64,000 nt of DNA from assembly GCA_029339505.1 (NCBI GenBank), contig JAQISU010000115.1, forward strand, positions 11,681,001 to 11,745,000. Direction: 5' to 3'. Under the pieces are notes generated by a model. It was not told the DNA's origin and did no database searches. It saw only the letters and a program-made list of their open reading frames with translations. Shown here piece after piece: positions 30,580 through 43,506 of this stretch; positions within the stretch are counted from its first letter, which is position 1; each line of letters opens with the position of its first letter. This DNA is from Unio delphinus (Eukaryota > Mollusca > Bivalvia > Unionida > Unionidae). The position numbers were made by a program, and so were the translations under genes.

Positions 30580-30825
30580 GGTAGGGTTTAACGCCATTTT
30601 CAGCACACGTCAGGCTATACATGGCAGCCAGTATTAATAGTTGAGGAAGAACTCGACAAACCCCCAAGAAATAACTACCGACCCACGAGAGTGGCAAGCT
30701 TTCTCACATACCATCCACTGATTGACCGAATCGGAGACTAGAAACCACGCAGACAGCAGTTAGATGGCAATGATCCGTAACGGAGAACACTTTAGACCAC
30801 TCGGCCACTCGGGGGCCTCCGGTAC
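30580..30825. repeat. Dispersed repeat (SINE-like) copy A
   Basis: The sequence with TTTAACGCCATTTTCAGCAC, CATGGCAGCCAGTAT, TTGAGGAAGAACTCG, GGCAAGCTTT.TCACATAC and CACTCGGCCACTCGGGG has a diverged relative at about 35615-35835. The ending 'ACCACTCGGCCACTCGGGGGCC' is typical of repeats carrying a tRNA-like or zinc-knuckle-free 3' module. The class is not established. Confidence 0.5.
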
Positions 30826-31905
30826 CATCCTTATAGTAATGTAACTGTAACATAGAACAATGCATGAAATAAGTAAAATAAACGCTAACATGTTACAAAC
30901 GGATGAAAATTTTAATATTCCTTTATACTCAAAAGTACAGGAACACTGATTAATTGAGTACAGCCTAAAACCGATGCAAGCGCACTAAGATAAGAACAGC
31001 TAACAAGAGGGAAAAAACCCTGTACCTGAAGTGGTTGTTTACTCGTACTTGGATTTCTTGCAGTCAGTGTCATTCAACAGATTAAACTTATCTACTTATA
31101 TTTTGACCTCTCTTAAAACATACAAATACGGGGGTGGGTTGGGGTGCAGTAATTTATACCATTGCTTTTGTCACTTTATGGATTATGTTTTGCCATTTTA
31201 CGGATATAAATAAATATAAGTACTTATTACTCAATTATCAGCGATCTCATTCATCACTGCCTACCCACCTTCTCTCCTTTACCAAATTAAAATTTTCATA
31301 AAATGGTTTTGTTGGTCGAAAACATATTATATTTACACAAACCAAAGCGGCAACTATTTTACTCTATCGCGACACAATTATAAACTGACTAAAGGGTAAG
31401 AAAAATAATGTGTATCTTGAAATAATAATTTGTCCAATAATACCAGTAATATTTCGTTCTCTTGAAACAATTGTTCTGCTATATAGAATACATGTATTTT
31501 AATTAGGGGTGTTTCTTTAAGTTGTTGAAATGAATAATATTTTCTAGTCCCTGTAACATGTATTGACCATGGGGGCAAACCAATTAAGACGACAAAGTAC
31601 AAGAGTTATTCAATACAAATATCTTTATGAAGATAGTATTTTTTATTTTAGTTTCTGGTTGAATTTATAAACGTCTCCGAATACTACAGAAGTTAGAAAA
31701 TTCAATAATAGCATTTAAATTGGACAGGAAATAGAGAATTACACTTTTGGCAGAGGGATGACCAAGCTAAACTAGATTATTATCAGGGAACATTTATAAT
31801 TGCAACCACAAACAAACTCACTTTATTCAACCGATATGACGACTATTCGATTAAATGTATGTGCATCCTAGAATTTTCATCTAATCCATAGTCTAGATGG
31901 ATAGC
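30826..31905. other. Non-coding stretch; no gene seen
   Basis: AT-rich sequence with no recognisable feature. Confidence 0.45.
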
Positions 31906-31909
31906 ATTA

Positions 31910-33030
31910 TCATTCAATGATAGGCCTTGATGAATACCACTAATATCCAGTCCTAAGCCTTGGTGAGTAGCATTATGATTCAATGTTAGGTCTTGATGAA
32001 TACCACCAGTCCTAAGCCTTGATGAGTAGAATTATGATTCATTGTTAGGCCTTGATGAATACCACTAATATCCAGTCCTAAGCCTTAATGAGTAGCATTA
32101 TGATTCAATGTTAGGCCTTGATGAATACCACTAATATCCAGTCCTAAGCCTTGGTGAGTAGCATTATGATTCAATGTTAGTCCTTGATGAATACCACTAA
32201 TATCCAGTCCTAAGCCTTGGTGAGTAGCATTATGATTTAATGTTAGGCCTTGATGAATACCACTATTATCCAATCATAAGCCTTGATGAGTAGCATTATG
32301 ATTCAATGTTAGGCCTTGATGAATACCACTAATATCCAGTCCTAAGCCTTGGTGAGTAGCATTATGATTTAATGTTAGGCCTTGATGAATACCACTATTA
32401 TCCAATCATAAGCCTTGATGAGTAGCATTATGATTCAATGTTAGGCTTTGATGAATACCACTAATATCCAGTCCTAAGCCTTGGTGAGTAGCATTATGAT
32501 TCAATGTTAAGCCTATATGAATACCATTAATATCCAGTCCTAAGCCTTGGTGAGTAGCATTATGATTCAATGTTAAGCCTATATGAATACCACTATTATC
32601 CAATCATAAGCCTTGGTGAGTAGCATAATGATTCAATGTTAGGCCTGGATGAATACCACTATTATCCAGTCCTAAGCGTTGGTGAGTAGCATTATGATTC
32701 AATGTTAGGCCTTGATGAATACCACTAATATCCAGTCCTAAGCCTTGGTGAGTAGCATTATGATTCAATGTTAGGCCTGTATGAATACCACTTATATCCA
32801 GTCCTAAGCCTTGGTGAGTAGCATTATGATTCAATGTTAGTCCTTGATGAATACCACTATTATCCAATCATAAGCCTTGGTGAGTAGCATAATGATTCAA
32901 TGTTAGGCCTTGATGGATACCACTATTATCCAGTCATAAGCCTTGTAACGTTTGGCATTGAATATCACTATTGACCAATCATAAGCCTTGATGAGTAGCA
33001 TTATCATTCAATGTTAGGCCTTGATGGGTA
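31910..33030. repeat. 66-bp minisatellite, ~16 copies
   Basis: The unit reads CCTTGATGAATACCACTAAT, ATCCAGTCCTAAGCCTTGGT and GAGTAGCATTATGATTCAAT, then GTTAGG. Each unit contains two related half-motifs (CCTTGATGA and CCTTGGTGA), so it probably grew by duplication of a ~33-bp unit. The length is 22 codons, which gives minus-strand frames repeating GIHQGLTLNHNATHQGLGLD. Stops interrupt them and no start or signal supports a protein. Confidence 0.95.
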
Positions 33031-33655
33031 GCATTTACATACTATTAAGAAGAAAAAAATGAGAATGCTCTGATCTAGTATAATATTATACAAATACGTA
33101 CAATAGGTCTGGGTAACATTAATGGGATGTTCTATTTAACATCATGTTTGCAGTAAGTGTCACGGAATTGCATAAACCCTCTTTATTTATGTATTAAATT
33201 CGTGTACTAGTGTTTCGTTTTTGACGTACAACGATACCAAAGGGTGCATATTGTATATTGTATCGTATTTCAAAGAATGAGTTCAGTTCATCCTATGCTG
33301 CACGTGCGAAGTGCTTTTGATAAGATGAACCGAATTCCTTCGATGCACAGTCAATATATGTGTATAAAGCTTGTTACATTACAACACGTCTTGTCAATTT
33401 CTGCATGATCTGTAGCTTTGGTTTATGTAGAATAATGCACACGTTTATTTTCTTGTTTAGGACTTAGCCAAGGATTTATATTATTAACATAAGACTACAT
33501 TTTTAAGGAATGTTTAGTACAGTAGGATTTTATTATCAAGCAGGGTTAGGTTTATATCTGAACTTGTTGTTTTGTAATTATTGTGCCAGTAATATAATAA
33601 GTATAATCGTGCATAATGTTATTACGTTTTTATGCCCATGTCACATACAGTAAAC
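33031..33655. other. Non-coding stretch; no gene seen
   Basis: AT-rich sequence with no recognisable feature. Confidence 0.45.
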
Positions 33656-33659
33656 GGTA

Positions 33660-33860
33660 CTGGACATGGTGTCAGTTGCCCAGTGTCTGGAAATGTAGTG
33701 TCCGATGTTGTCCTGCGTTGTCCAGTGTCTGGTGTATCCATTGTCTGGAATGTCCAGTCTTGGGAGTGTCCCAGCTGTAGAGCTGTCCAGTATATGGAGT
33801 GTCGGGGAATGTACAGTATCCGGTGATGTCCAGTATCTGGAGTGTCCAGTGCTGTCCAGA
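33660..33860. repeat. Degenerate GTCCAGTGTCTGGA tandem repeat
   Basis: About 15 imperfect copies of a 12-18 bp phrase such as TGTCCAGTGTCTGGTGT. The core CCAG..CTGG is itself palindromic. Frames on both strands remain open by chance. Confidence 0.8.
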
Positions 33861-34576
33861 GTGACTAGAGGGACCCGAGCATTCCAAGCATTGGCGGAAT
33901 GGAGGTTTTCGTGGTGCAAGCTGTAAAGTCAACCACAGGAATTGTAGCAGCTGTAAAACTGAACGTTAGCAGCCATGGAGCTGAAGTAAAGTGTTCTGAC
34001 AACTGAGTTTATCACCTTGCATATAATCTTGTAGCTGTGAGCTAAATATTGGGGTTCATTAAACCCATTGTATCGTTCGAGACTGTAAAGATACGTTGTC
34101 TTTTTTCACTTGCATAATTTCAATATGAGTAAATTCGTTTTAGTACATGAGTAAAAAAATCTACATTGTTTGCTAGCTAAGTAAACTATATCCATCTTTC
34201 CATTGTTTAGTCACTGTGAATCATTCACACCTCGTGTTTGTCTTTTTTAGAGTAATTTACATGTATTTGTATTTTTCTTTATTAAATTTGTGCGTTATTA
34301 CGTTATTAATCCAATATTTGGATTAGATATATACGCACGTATTCCTAATTTCATTGCTCATTCAAGTCATTCATTATTCAAAGTGTTATGTTGTGAATCC
34401 GAAAATCCCACCCGATTATCTTGTTACAGTCAGAATCACGCGTATAGTCAGCCATTGCCTATGATGGATCGGTACCATAATGGCTGTCATATTATCCTGC
34501 ATATCAAGCTAACATCACTGCATCGAAAAGTTGCATGTTACAAGCGTGACATATCTTTAGTCAATGCACGTTTACC

Positions 34577-34890
34577 GCTTCGGTGGCTTAGTGGTTAGAG
34601 CTTCCGCCTCTGATGCGGGAGGTCGCTGGTTCAAACCCCGGCCGAGTCATACTAAAGACTTTTTAAAAACTTTTTACTAACGGCTGCCTCGATAGACGCT
34701 CAACATTAAAAGGTTAGTGTAAGGACTGGTCGGCCTGGTGATCGAATAATGTGGCAGGGTGGGAGATCATGCTACATCTCTGCGGCATGATGCACCAGTG
34801 CTAGACATCACTATAAACTGTCACAATGCAGACATCGTAGCGATAAGGCTGAAACACTGTTAAAGCTACGTTAAAATTTCAAAATCCCCC
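34577..34890 (+). mobile_element. tRNA-derived SINE copy 3
   Basis: The plus strand starts with a well-kept tRNA-like head: GGTGGCTTAGTGGTTAGAGC (A box) and GCTGGTTCAAACCCCGGCC (B box). The shared SINE body follows (CTGCCTCG, ACGCTCAACATTAAAAGGTT, GACTGGTCGGCCTGGTG, GCATGATGCACCAGTGCTAG) and the tail is GCTACGTTAAAATTTC with poly-C. Confidence 0.9.
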
Positions 34891-35600
34891 CTCCCCTCAC
34901 ACATACTAGCGCACAATTTTACTTCCTTTCATACAGATATACGCAACACATACATTAATACGTACATTTATCCACTCAATAATCCAGTCATGCATTACTA
35001 CACTAAGCAGTAAGCTTTTTTGCTGTAACTCGGAAACTATGGACTTTCATTGTCTCAATAAGATTTTGACAACTTTACTCGAGTATCTACAACGATTATT
35101 ATATATACATTATCGATCCAGTCTTTAATAAAATTGACAAAAATAAGTTCAGAATGCCAAATTAGCGGTATTATTTGTTCTTCAGAAATGTACTAACTGC
35201 CCCTGTGGCTTGCGAAAGGATCAAGACTTGGGATTTTTTGGAATAGCTGTGACCTTGACTCGCACAAGCGTGCTTGACTATTTAAAATCTGATGTGTCAA
35301 CGTAAAGTTGCAGACATGTCACAAACCGTTTAAGATCAGTACTTCGTACCTTTAATATCATTAGTGAGAGTTAGCAAACCACATAAGGAGTTACAGTTTC
35401 TATGTTATTTGGGCGAAGGAATTCAGATTTCTCAAGGGTTGATATTGACAGTGAAAAGTGAGTTATTTTTCGGAGAGTAGTTTTAAATTTATTTCACATT
35501 AAAAATCACAATCCCCCCCCCCCCCGTCAAATACAATAAATAAACACTATGTATTACATTTTGAAAGTGTAATAATTCTGTCCAAGAAGAGCTTTGGGAT
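34891..35600. other. Non-coding stretch; no gene seen
   Basis: AT-rich sequence with a C-run at about 35515-35525. No feature. Confidence 0.45.
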
Positions 35601-35609
35601 TATAGAAAT

Positions 35610-35838
35610 CCCACGTGTTGTTAGCACGTGCTGGGTTGTTCATGGCAGCCAGTATGTTTGGTTAAAGAAGAACCCGGAAGCAATCAACGATCACCTGGAA
35701 ACTATTGGCAAGCTTTGTTCACATACGCTCGTTGGCCGTGGTGGCAATTCAATCCCACTCGGAAAGAAGTGAGATGTCAGCGATATGTATATGTGAGAGC
35801 CTTGGACAACTTGACCACTAGGGTCCCCAAATATAATT
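35610..35838. repeat. Dispersed repeat (SINE-like) copy B
   Basis: A diverged relative of 30580-30825. Shared phrases are TGTTCATGGCAGCCAGTAT, AAGAAGAACCCGGAAGCAA, TTGGCAAGCTTTGTTCACAT, and the ending TTGACCACTAGGGTCCCC. Confidence 0.5.
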
Positions 35839-36169
35839 TTTGATTGTATTCTTTGTGATTCGTTCCATATCCGACACAAGTAAATAATAAACGATCTATG
35901 GTGCTAGTTCGCTCTTGGAAAATTGATAGATAGCGTGGCAGGAATAATATTACGACAATCTTTGCTATATTGCATCATACCTAACGGCTTGCTATATCAT
36001 AATTGCTAGTGAGGTGAGAATAATTTGTATATAAATATATATTAATATAAATTAATACTGCTTGCATACACACAATTTATAAGTGTAGCAAGCAGTTTAA
36101 TCTTCGATAAAGTAAAAGAATAGGATTTTTGAAGTAATATTTGAAAGCATATTATTGAAAACTTATGAT

Positions 36170-36252
36170 TTGTTTGGCCACAGGGGGTATTGAACGCATG
36201 ATATGATTTTGATTACATGTAGGACGACCAACCAACTGAGCTATGGCGATTC
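36170..36252 (-). mobile_element. Isolated tRNA-like sequence
   Basis: The minus strand reads GCCATAGCTCAGTTGGTTGG (A-box-like) and later GCGTTCAATACCCCCTGTGGC (B-box-like, closing the acceptor). The middle is A-rich and does not fold as an anticodon arm. It is a tRNA pseudogene or SINE head rather than a working tRNA. Confidence 0.4.
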
Positions 36253-36349
36253 CAGCGTAAAATACGATTAACGATATTACTTTCTCGCCTCAAAGTTTTC
36301 AAGACGAGAGTTTACTTCTACCGCCTTATTGTATACTCTAAAGTTAATG

Positions 36350-36528
36350 AACAAGGTCGTGTTATGCCTGGTATCAGGATAATATGACTGGTTGGGACAT
36401 CATGCTACAAATCTGCGGCATGATGCCTCAGCGCTGGATGTCACTATAACCTGCCACACTACAGATATCGTAGCGATATGACTGAAACAGTGTTAAAGCT
36501 ACGTAAAAACTCCAAAACCACACACATT
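36350..36528 (+). mobile_element. SINE copy 4, 5' truncated
   Basis: This is the 3' body of the main SINE family without its tRNA head: TATCAGGATAATATGACTGG, CATCATGCTACAAATCTGCG, GCATGATGCCTCAGCGCTGG, tail AAAGCTACGTAAAAAC. Confidence 0.8.
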
Positions 36529-36667
36529 TGGTAATTTGCATGTTCTAGAACCATGGTCTAAACAGATTTAATTGACGTCGCGAACGAGCATGATTAGATG
36601 TTTTCTTACCTGTTGTATTTTATAAGCATCAGATAATGTATGCGTATTTTGCACATTGCGTACCTTC

Positions 36668-36925
36668 TTGATCCGCGGCCGAGTCATTCCAAAGACTTAC
36701 ACATATGGTACTAACAGCTGTCTCGCTTGACGCTCAGCATTAAGAGGTTAGTGTTAGGACTGGTCGGCCTGGTGTCAGGAGAATATGACTGGGTGGGACA
36801 TCATGCTACATGTATGCGGCATGATGCCCTAGTGCTAGACATCACTATAAACTGCCTCACTGCAGACATCGTAGCTATATGACTAAACAAAAATTAAAGT
36901 TACGTTAAAAATCTGAAACAAACTG
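36668..36925 (+). mobile_element. SINE copy 5, truncated in the head
   Basis: Starts within the B-box region (TGATCCGCGGCCGAGTCATT) and continues through the whole SINE body to GTTACGTTAAAAATCTGAAA. It lies only 140 bp from copy 4 in the same orientation. Confidence 0.85.
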
Positions 36926-36956
36926 TTACACAAAACACCTTGAAATTTGAGAGAGC

Positions 36957-37035
<79 letters not shown>
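36957..37035. repeat. (TA)n array
   Basis: Pure TA array of about 78 bp. Confidence 0.97.
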
Positions 37036-37038
<3 letters not shown>

Positions 37039-39230
37039 ATTATGCGTCTGATTATATCTGACGTTAGACTGGAAGTTATTTTAAAATGGGATTGTTATAT
37101 GGAACAGATTCCATTTTTATGGTCTCAAATCTTCAACACCCTCACTGTAAATTTTCAATAATTCGTGTAATTCGTGTATTTGCCCAAGTGGAGAGAAATA
37201 TCAATAAGTTCGTAGGCGTTATACAAATGCTTTCCCTGACCAAGACTGCCTTAACACCAGTAAATGAAATGTACTTGCTTTATCCAATTTTATGAATATT
37301 AATGTGTCAGCGGAAGAACAATGGTCTTGTCTCGCTATGACCATGTCGCCCTAATGTTCACCAAATTACCAGACGCCGTATTAAACTGATAGTATGGTAA
37401 CTGTTTGTAATTTTAACAAGAACCACTGATACAATTCAATTTTTGATCACTCTGAAGGAATAACATGTCGAATGTTCCTCTTCGATATAAAAATTCTTAA
37501 CATATATTCAACCATTCCACTTACATTATTTACAAGAATGAACACTTACGTATTCTGCATATATACAAATTATCAAGCATTTAGTGCTTTGTGTGTACCT
37601 ATCCAAAATATAAGAAAACAAGTGTAAAATAAATGTTACTAAAAAAACTACACACCATAGCAACAGTCCAAATTCATTAAGATCAAAACAGTCCTTATTC
37701 ATTAAGACATATGGTAGCTTTGGAGTTTATACGGTTGAAAACAATTTAGTTTTTGTAAAAATAATTCCCTGGATTTTGGCGTATCAAATGAATTGTTCTT
37801 ACACAGTATCAATTACTGACGTACACACATCGAATGTCATACAACCATACATACAGGCAGACAGACGGACGGACGGACAGACGGACAGATAAATGCACCA
37901 TATCTAACCAACAATAACTTAACTTGAACTTCAGCCTAATTGATTGATTTATTGGATTAGCGTGATGTTTGCTCGTAATGAGCATGTATCACGGCTTTAT
38001 ACACGAACAGCGTGATTATTAATTGCTCCTGTGGAATTAAAGAGAGCCACATCCCCCAGGCTTTTATATGTCCAGGGAACACTTATTAATTTTAGCCGTC
38101 AGATCGTAGGACTATTCGAGTCTCTAACAGCCTGGCTGTAAGCGCTATTCATGAAGGGGAATATATCCACATACACTCATTGTTTCAGTTTCTATCAATG
38201 GCAGGTGTATATTAGTGGATTAGATCCAACACACACTCATATGACTAAACTGTATTTGTGATCGTGCACTGCACACGTGTTGTTTAAGTGTCCAGCTACG
38301 GCAAAGGAGGAGCAGGTGTTCGGAGGGAGGCGATTTTCTTGGTAAAATGTTGGCGTTCCAAGGCTCTAGGGTGTTGGTTGAAAAGGTGTTGTCTTACACG
38401 ATTTTGAAAATAACTCTGCTGTTTTTGAGTTGGTTTAGACAAACGAAGACCTAGGTTGATAGCTATTGGAATTTAATTTTGGTCTTGGTTTTTTTTTATT
38501 GACCACCTTGTTGGTGTAAATTTGGGGTCTTATCGTTCTGATTTGTAATTTCGTTTTGCAGCCTTGTGCTGCAGAGCCTGATGGTATTTGGAGTTTAGAC
38601 CACCTTATATGCACTAACTTAATGTTTTATATCCTAAAAACATTTGTGTACTTTTCGTTTTGCATTTGGGACCACCTTATAGGTTCTAATTTTGGGGCCC
38701 TAATTGTAGTCTTGTACAGGTATGGTTGTCCCCTAGGTTTAAGAGGTGGAGTTCTTAGAGCAGGTAGTATGTTAATATGGAGACCGGATGTTATTTAAAA
38801 GGGATGTTATTTATTAGGTAGGTATATTATTGGTGGGACAGAGTAACGTATGTAATAAGTGACCTATGTTAACCTATAATTCTACTTTATATTACCCTAT
38901 TTTTAGTTATTTGTTTAATTAAATAAATTGAAAGGGAGTCTATTCATTAGCTTATACACTTTATACAGTGTATTGATAGTCAATGAACCCATGTGAAGAG
39001 CAGTGTTCGTAGTATGTGGACGATTAAGTTGGGGGTAATTCTATTTTTTTCTAATTTATACTAGTTTTGTTGTTTCCTATTGTGGTTTGAGAGTGTCAAG
39101 TGAAGGTGGTAGTTAGAATTCTGCATTATTCTTTATTTTGTTATATTTTATTATACAGTCCTGTTTTTCGTTAGAAAGAATATTTTTATACGTAATATTT
39201 AGGTTAGGGTTTGTTTCATTATGATTTCTG
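37036..39230. other. Non-coding stretch; minor repeats only
   Basis: It contains a GACGGACGGACAGA run at about 37855-37890. The phrase CGTTTTGCATTTGGGACCACC at about 38657 recurs at about 39715, so part of this region is a duplicated piece of the neighbouring dead LINE. No intact gene is seen. Confidence 0.5.
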
Positions 39231-39249
39231 GGTATGTGACAGAGTATCC

Positions 39250-40440
39250 AATTTTATTTTCTTCTAATTGAAGTGTTTCTCTTTCTTTCTTAATTCGGTG
39301 GCGATCGTTTAAGATGTGGGGTAGGTCTTCCGGGACCCTGAAGTAGTAGCAGTTAGGGTTGTGAGGAAAATGTCCTATGTATTGCCCAAAGCTGTTGGCC
39401 AGCTTGGTTTTGTCTGTATGAATTCTGTTTATGACTGTTTGGTCTACACGTTTTATTTTGGGTGGTTTCTTACTTCTGTTAACTTCATTTATGATGGTTT
39501 ATAATTTCCTGCCTTTATTTTTGTTTCGCTCCAGTTACCTTGCCATTTATTATTTATTAGTTCAGTCGTTAAGCTATAGATTTCGCTGATACTGTAGTTG
39601 ACTTGTATATAATTTGCTTTGTTAAGCTTTTACTTGGCTTTTATGTCGTCTAAATCGTTTCCTCGTATGTTAATATGGGATGGTATCCACAAGAATTTGT
39701 TAATTGTTACTTTTCGTTTTTGCATTTGGGACCACCTTGATTGTTATAGTTTATTTTTTTTAGTATTAGGTTGGTGTGCCTAAGCAATGTTTCTCTTGAA
39801 TTGGTGTTATTGTTGAGTATTGAGGATCAGACGCTAAGCGAGTCACTTATTATCACCGCCATGTGTATGTTGTTTTCCTCGATCCATTAGAGGGCGTCTG
39901 TAATTACCTAGAATTCAGCTGTGAAGATAAGAGCGGTGGTCATTTAACCTTTGTCCTGTTTTAATGTTTGCTTCTGGAATAACGTATGCGGTTGCTGTTA
40001 TAGGTGGTTCCGTATTTTGGAGCCATCAGTATAGATATTAATAAAGTTGGCGTATTTAGTGTTTATTTCTGCTGTTATGATTTTATTTAGTTGGTGTTCT
40101 AGCTCGAAATATTCAGCAAGCGATGTGGATGGTAGTGCGCAAGTGCAGATAGTTAATGCCTTCCTCTGTATGCTATCTAATTTATTTAGGTCTGTTTAGG
40201 GGCTGAGTTATAAATTTGCTACTCGTAGTCTAATTTATATCTAAATTGTTCTCTGTATAATGTTAGCAGGGGTTCTTGATTGGATCCCAGGTGGTTCCTT
40301 TAAGATTTTTAACTTCAGCCTAGCATATTTGATCTGTATATCACAATCAATGCTTTCAAATGTACCTTTCTTACTTGGAAAACATATTAGTAAGTCTACT
40401 CCATACAGATTCGATAAGTAGTTGACAAACACTTGAGATA
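39250..40440 (-). pseudogene. Dead LINE: RNase H domain and 3' part
   Basis: Minus-strand fragments in order recall the end of an I-superfamily LINE. A post-RT segment reads KLDSIQRKALTICTCALPST followed by LAEYFELE (about 40190-40090). An RNase H domain shows IYTDGS (about 40030), FTAEF.VITDALQWIEE and IISDSLA (about 39930-39830), then WIPSHINIRGND (about 39690). A C-terminal module reads VDQTVINRIHTDKTKLANSF and HNPNCYYF (about 39450-39350). The RNase H acidic residues are recognisable but stops and shifts interrupt the frame, so it is inactive. It is a different element from the LINE at 27.4-28.8 kb. Confidence 0.78.
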
Positions 40441-41831
40441 AACCTTCAACTGCATTCCATTTGAAAATATGTCATTGTTGTCTGTATACACCACAGCGCT
40501 TTATTAAATGATTTATGTTGTATTCAACTTACTAATATCTCCTAAGCGTTAATGAATATTGTCGTTATCACTGCTCTTTCTTTGCAATATAATTGATAAT
40601 TTATAATTATCTTTTTTGCGCGATTTATCTTTTAAATTCAATAGGCAGTTAAAAGTCTAAAGTAGGTTTATATAGTAATGAAATATCTTCGAAGATGATT
40701 GAAAACGTATCTCGATAGAAACGAGAGTAGACACGTTTCACAGTTTTCATATTATCATTGATATAATATTTTCCAAGCTTCCTGGAAATAGAAAAATATT
40801 AACTTAATACAATGGTGGAATAATTCCCGAAATATTTGTACCCAACCTTCACAATAAGCAAACTCAAACTAGGCTAAGAAACTAAAGACAAGGAACTTAC
40901 ATAATTTAGATGCAGATTACAATTGGTGTACCGTTGCTAGGATACGAATCTTACTGATTAAAAACACGTTAATATTTTTTAAAAATGTTGGAAATAACTG
41001 TATGAGGTATTATATGCACAAATAAAAGACTAATACGTTTTTGAGGGTAATGTTTTGTTTAACGTCTGTTCCCGTCTATTAATGATATGAGTTACACCAT
41101 TATACGCATGGTGTTGTACTATACTTTATATCTGTTCTAAATCTGGTTATATTTTACTATTAGGGTGGAATATATTTTGAAATCCAAAATTGTTTTATGG
41201 ATTTTGACGTCGACAACTATTGTGGTTTGTATCTCTGAATTCGTTGCATAACTTATTAATGACCCAATGTCATTGTCCGCTCCTTTTTATTGTCAATTTG
41301 AGATAAATATACAAATGCAATAAGCATGTGTGTCAGTTTAAGTAAACGAACAACACACACTGATACTCATTTTTTATTTATTAGGAAGAAAAATTGATAA
41401 CGAAAACAAGAAAAACGGTAAAACCAAATGCTTTTGGACTCTGTCGTGCTTAAAGAGTACATCTTCTTTCATGACAATGATTGATAGACGTGCTTATTCT
41501 TATTGCCTTTGTATGACTAAGGCGGTGCTGCTATGGAAAATTAAAATTGGTTTTAAGAATTCGCCCCGACTCGATTTGGACTTGCGTTTTATTTATAGTG
41601 AGAGCCGTAGAAAACAACTTCATTATTTATAGTTCTTGGAATTGATAGATCACCTTTGGGATATTAGCTGAGATATTCCGAATGATTTGCTAAACTCATA
41701 CCATACATTTTCAATAATGTATCCCCAAACCGTCACTTGTGAGTAACGTTAGATATGGAATGTCCAATTTGATCAGAGATCGTAGCTGTATTGAATTTAT
41801 TAAATGTGTTCGACATTCAACATAAAATTTG

Positions 41832-41835
<4 letters not shown>
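40441..41835. other. Non-coding stretch; no gene seen
   Basis: AT-rich sequence with no recognisable feature. Confidence 0.45.

Positions 41836-41836
<1 letters not shown>

Positions 41837-41912
<76 letters not shown>
41837..41912. repeat. (TA)n array
   Basis: Pure TA array of about 76 bp. A short (GT)n follows at 42055-42080. Confidence 0.97.
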
Positions 41913-41914
<2 letters not shown>

Positions 41915-42047
41915 CTGCTTTTATGATACCAATCAAACTGCGTCATTGCTCCTTTAATGTTTCATTAACTGAAAGACAATATGCAATATGGCCAAATGAG
42001 AAGATAACGTAATAGTTAAAACTAATCATTATAGCATCATCACTTGT

Positions 42048-42078
<31 letters not shown>

Positions 42079-42654
42079 TTGTTTGAAAGAAAGAGAAAGA
42101 AAGAAAAAGGTAAAGAAGAATGGGAAGTGGGAGGGCAAGGCTATGAAACGGCAGATAATAAGTGCTATTAGGTAAAAGCAGTAAAACCAATTCCTTTGAA
42201 GTTTGTTATTTACCTTGAGAACTGATCTTAATAGATTTAAGTTTTTTTCACACAGCTCACTGCTGAAGATAAGAACAAAACTTGCCGTTCCTTTAAGAGG
42301 CTTTGATCAAAACGAAATATTTATGCACGTAATGTTTAGCTGTTTAATTATTTACTATTGGTCCCAATTCAGGTAATGCAACTAATAAGTTTGGGTGGAA
42401 GTTGATTGTTTAAACTACCTCCAGCAGTCCTTTACTTGCATTTATTTAATAGCTACACTTTTAACTTCTGAGGCATGTTCCAATTTTTAAATCTAAAAAA
42501 ACCCAGCAGGAATGTTAGAATAAATGCTCTCACTGAAACCTGGTTCCTTCTTCACCCCCGTAATATATTCAACCGTTTGTAAACATTTATCAACGTTTTA
42601 TTTCTAATTAGTTGAACTTTAACAAATGTGACTGTACTATGCACGATATACAGT

Positions 42655-42915
42655 ATTACCATATTTGACACCATTATGCCAAGACCTATTTGTGTATTAA
42701 GTGCCGAAGAAAAAAGTTTTTATTTGCAAATTTTGATGTAGTTTTTTCAAGTCATACTAGCGTGAAGATAACAGTGTTTGAGGTGTTCAATGGTTTTATT
42801 GTAGGTAATGAAGATAACAGTGTTTGAGGTGTTTAATGGTTTTATTGTAGGTAATGAAGATATTATATTTGTCTTACATGCTCTGTCCACACACTCGTCG
42901 TCTATAAAACCGAAT
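42655..42915. repeat. Dispersed repeat copy with internal 54-bp duplication
   Basis: Related to 28800-29180. Inside it, AATGAAGATAACAGTGTTTG, AGGTGTT(C/T)AATGGTTTTAT and TGTAGGT occur twice in tandem at about 42766-42855. Confidence 0.65.
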
Positions 42916-43500
42916 ATGCGACAGAAAAACAACTAATTGTATTATCATATTTTCAAATACAAAACCTTAACTCTGCAAGCTGCATTTCTTAAAATTGATT
43001 ATTAATATACTTTTGGTTAAATGAATATACTTGTTTATATGGATCTCTAGGAACAATGACATATCAGAAAAAAAGAAATAATAACATTTCATCTTCGCTT
43101 TATCCAGATTACACTGATGCTCAGTAAATTATCGGCCCATCTTATTAAAGTGGTAGAGTAGTAATCATTGGTCATTCTCAATCTTTCATGAACCAACGAC
43201 AAAATTAAATTGATCCTGTTTATCTCGCGACCATTTTGTTTGTAAGGAAAGACCAGATCTTGAAATTACTGTTTTATTTTATTCAACATGGTATGTTCTC
43301 TTTCTCTTTTAGTTTTGTTTCCTCATTAAGAACGTCAATTTTGGGAAAAAGAAAATGATATGGAGGAGAAATCCCTTGCGTTTTTTTCTATTTGATCACT
43401 TTGAAGGAATAACAGCTTTTTTTCTTCAATATCAAAATGTTGTATAAACTTTCAAAGCTCACGTGCTGTCTTGACCAAGATAAACACTTCATCCAGTATG
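42916..43500. other. Non-coding stretch; no gene seen
   Basis: AT-rich sequence before the 48-bp minisatellite. No feature. Confidence 0.45.
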
Positions 43501-43506
43501 CTGACC

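Noticed and set aside
32085..32867. Minus-strand ORFs repeating 'GIHQGLTLNHNATHQGLGLD'
   Set aside because: Artefact of the 66-bp minisatellite; stops break it into pieces and there is no start or signal context.
36170..36252. A functional tRNA gene
   Set aside because: A- and B-box-like segments are present but the middle cannot form an anticodon arm; more likely a SINE head or pseudogene.
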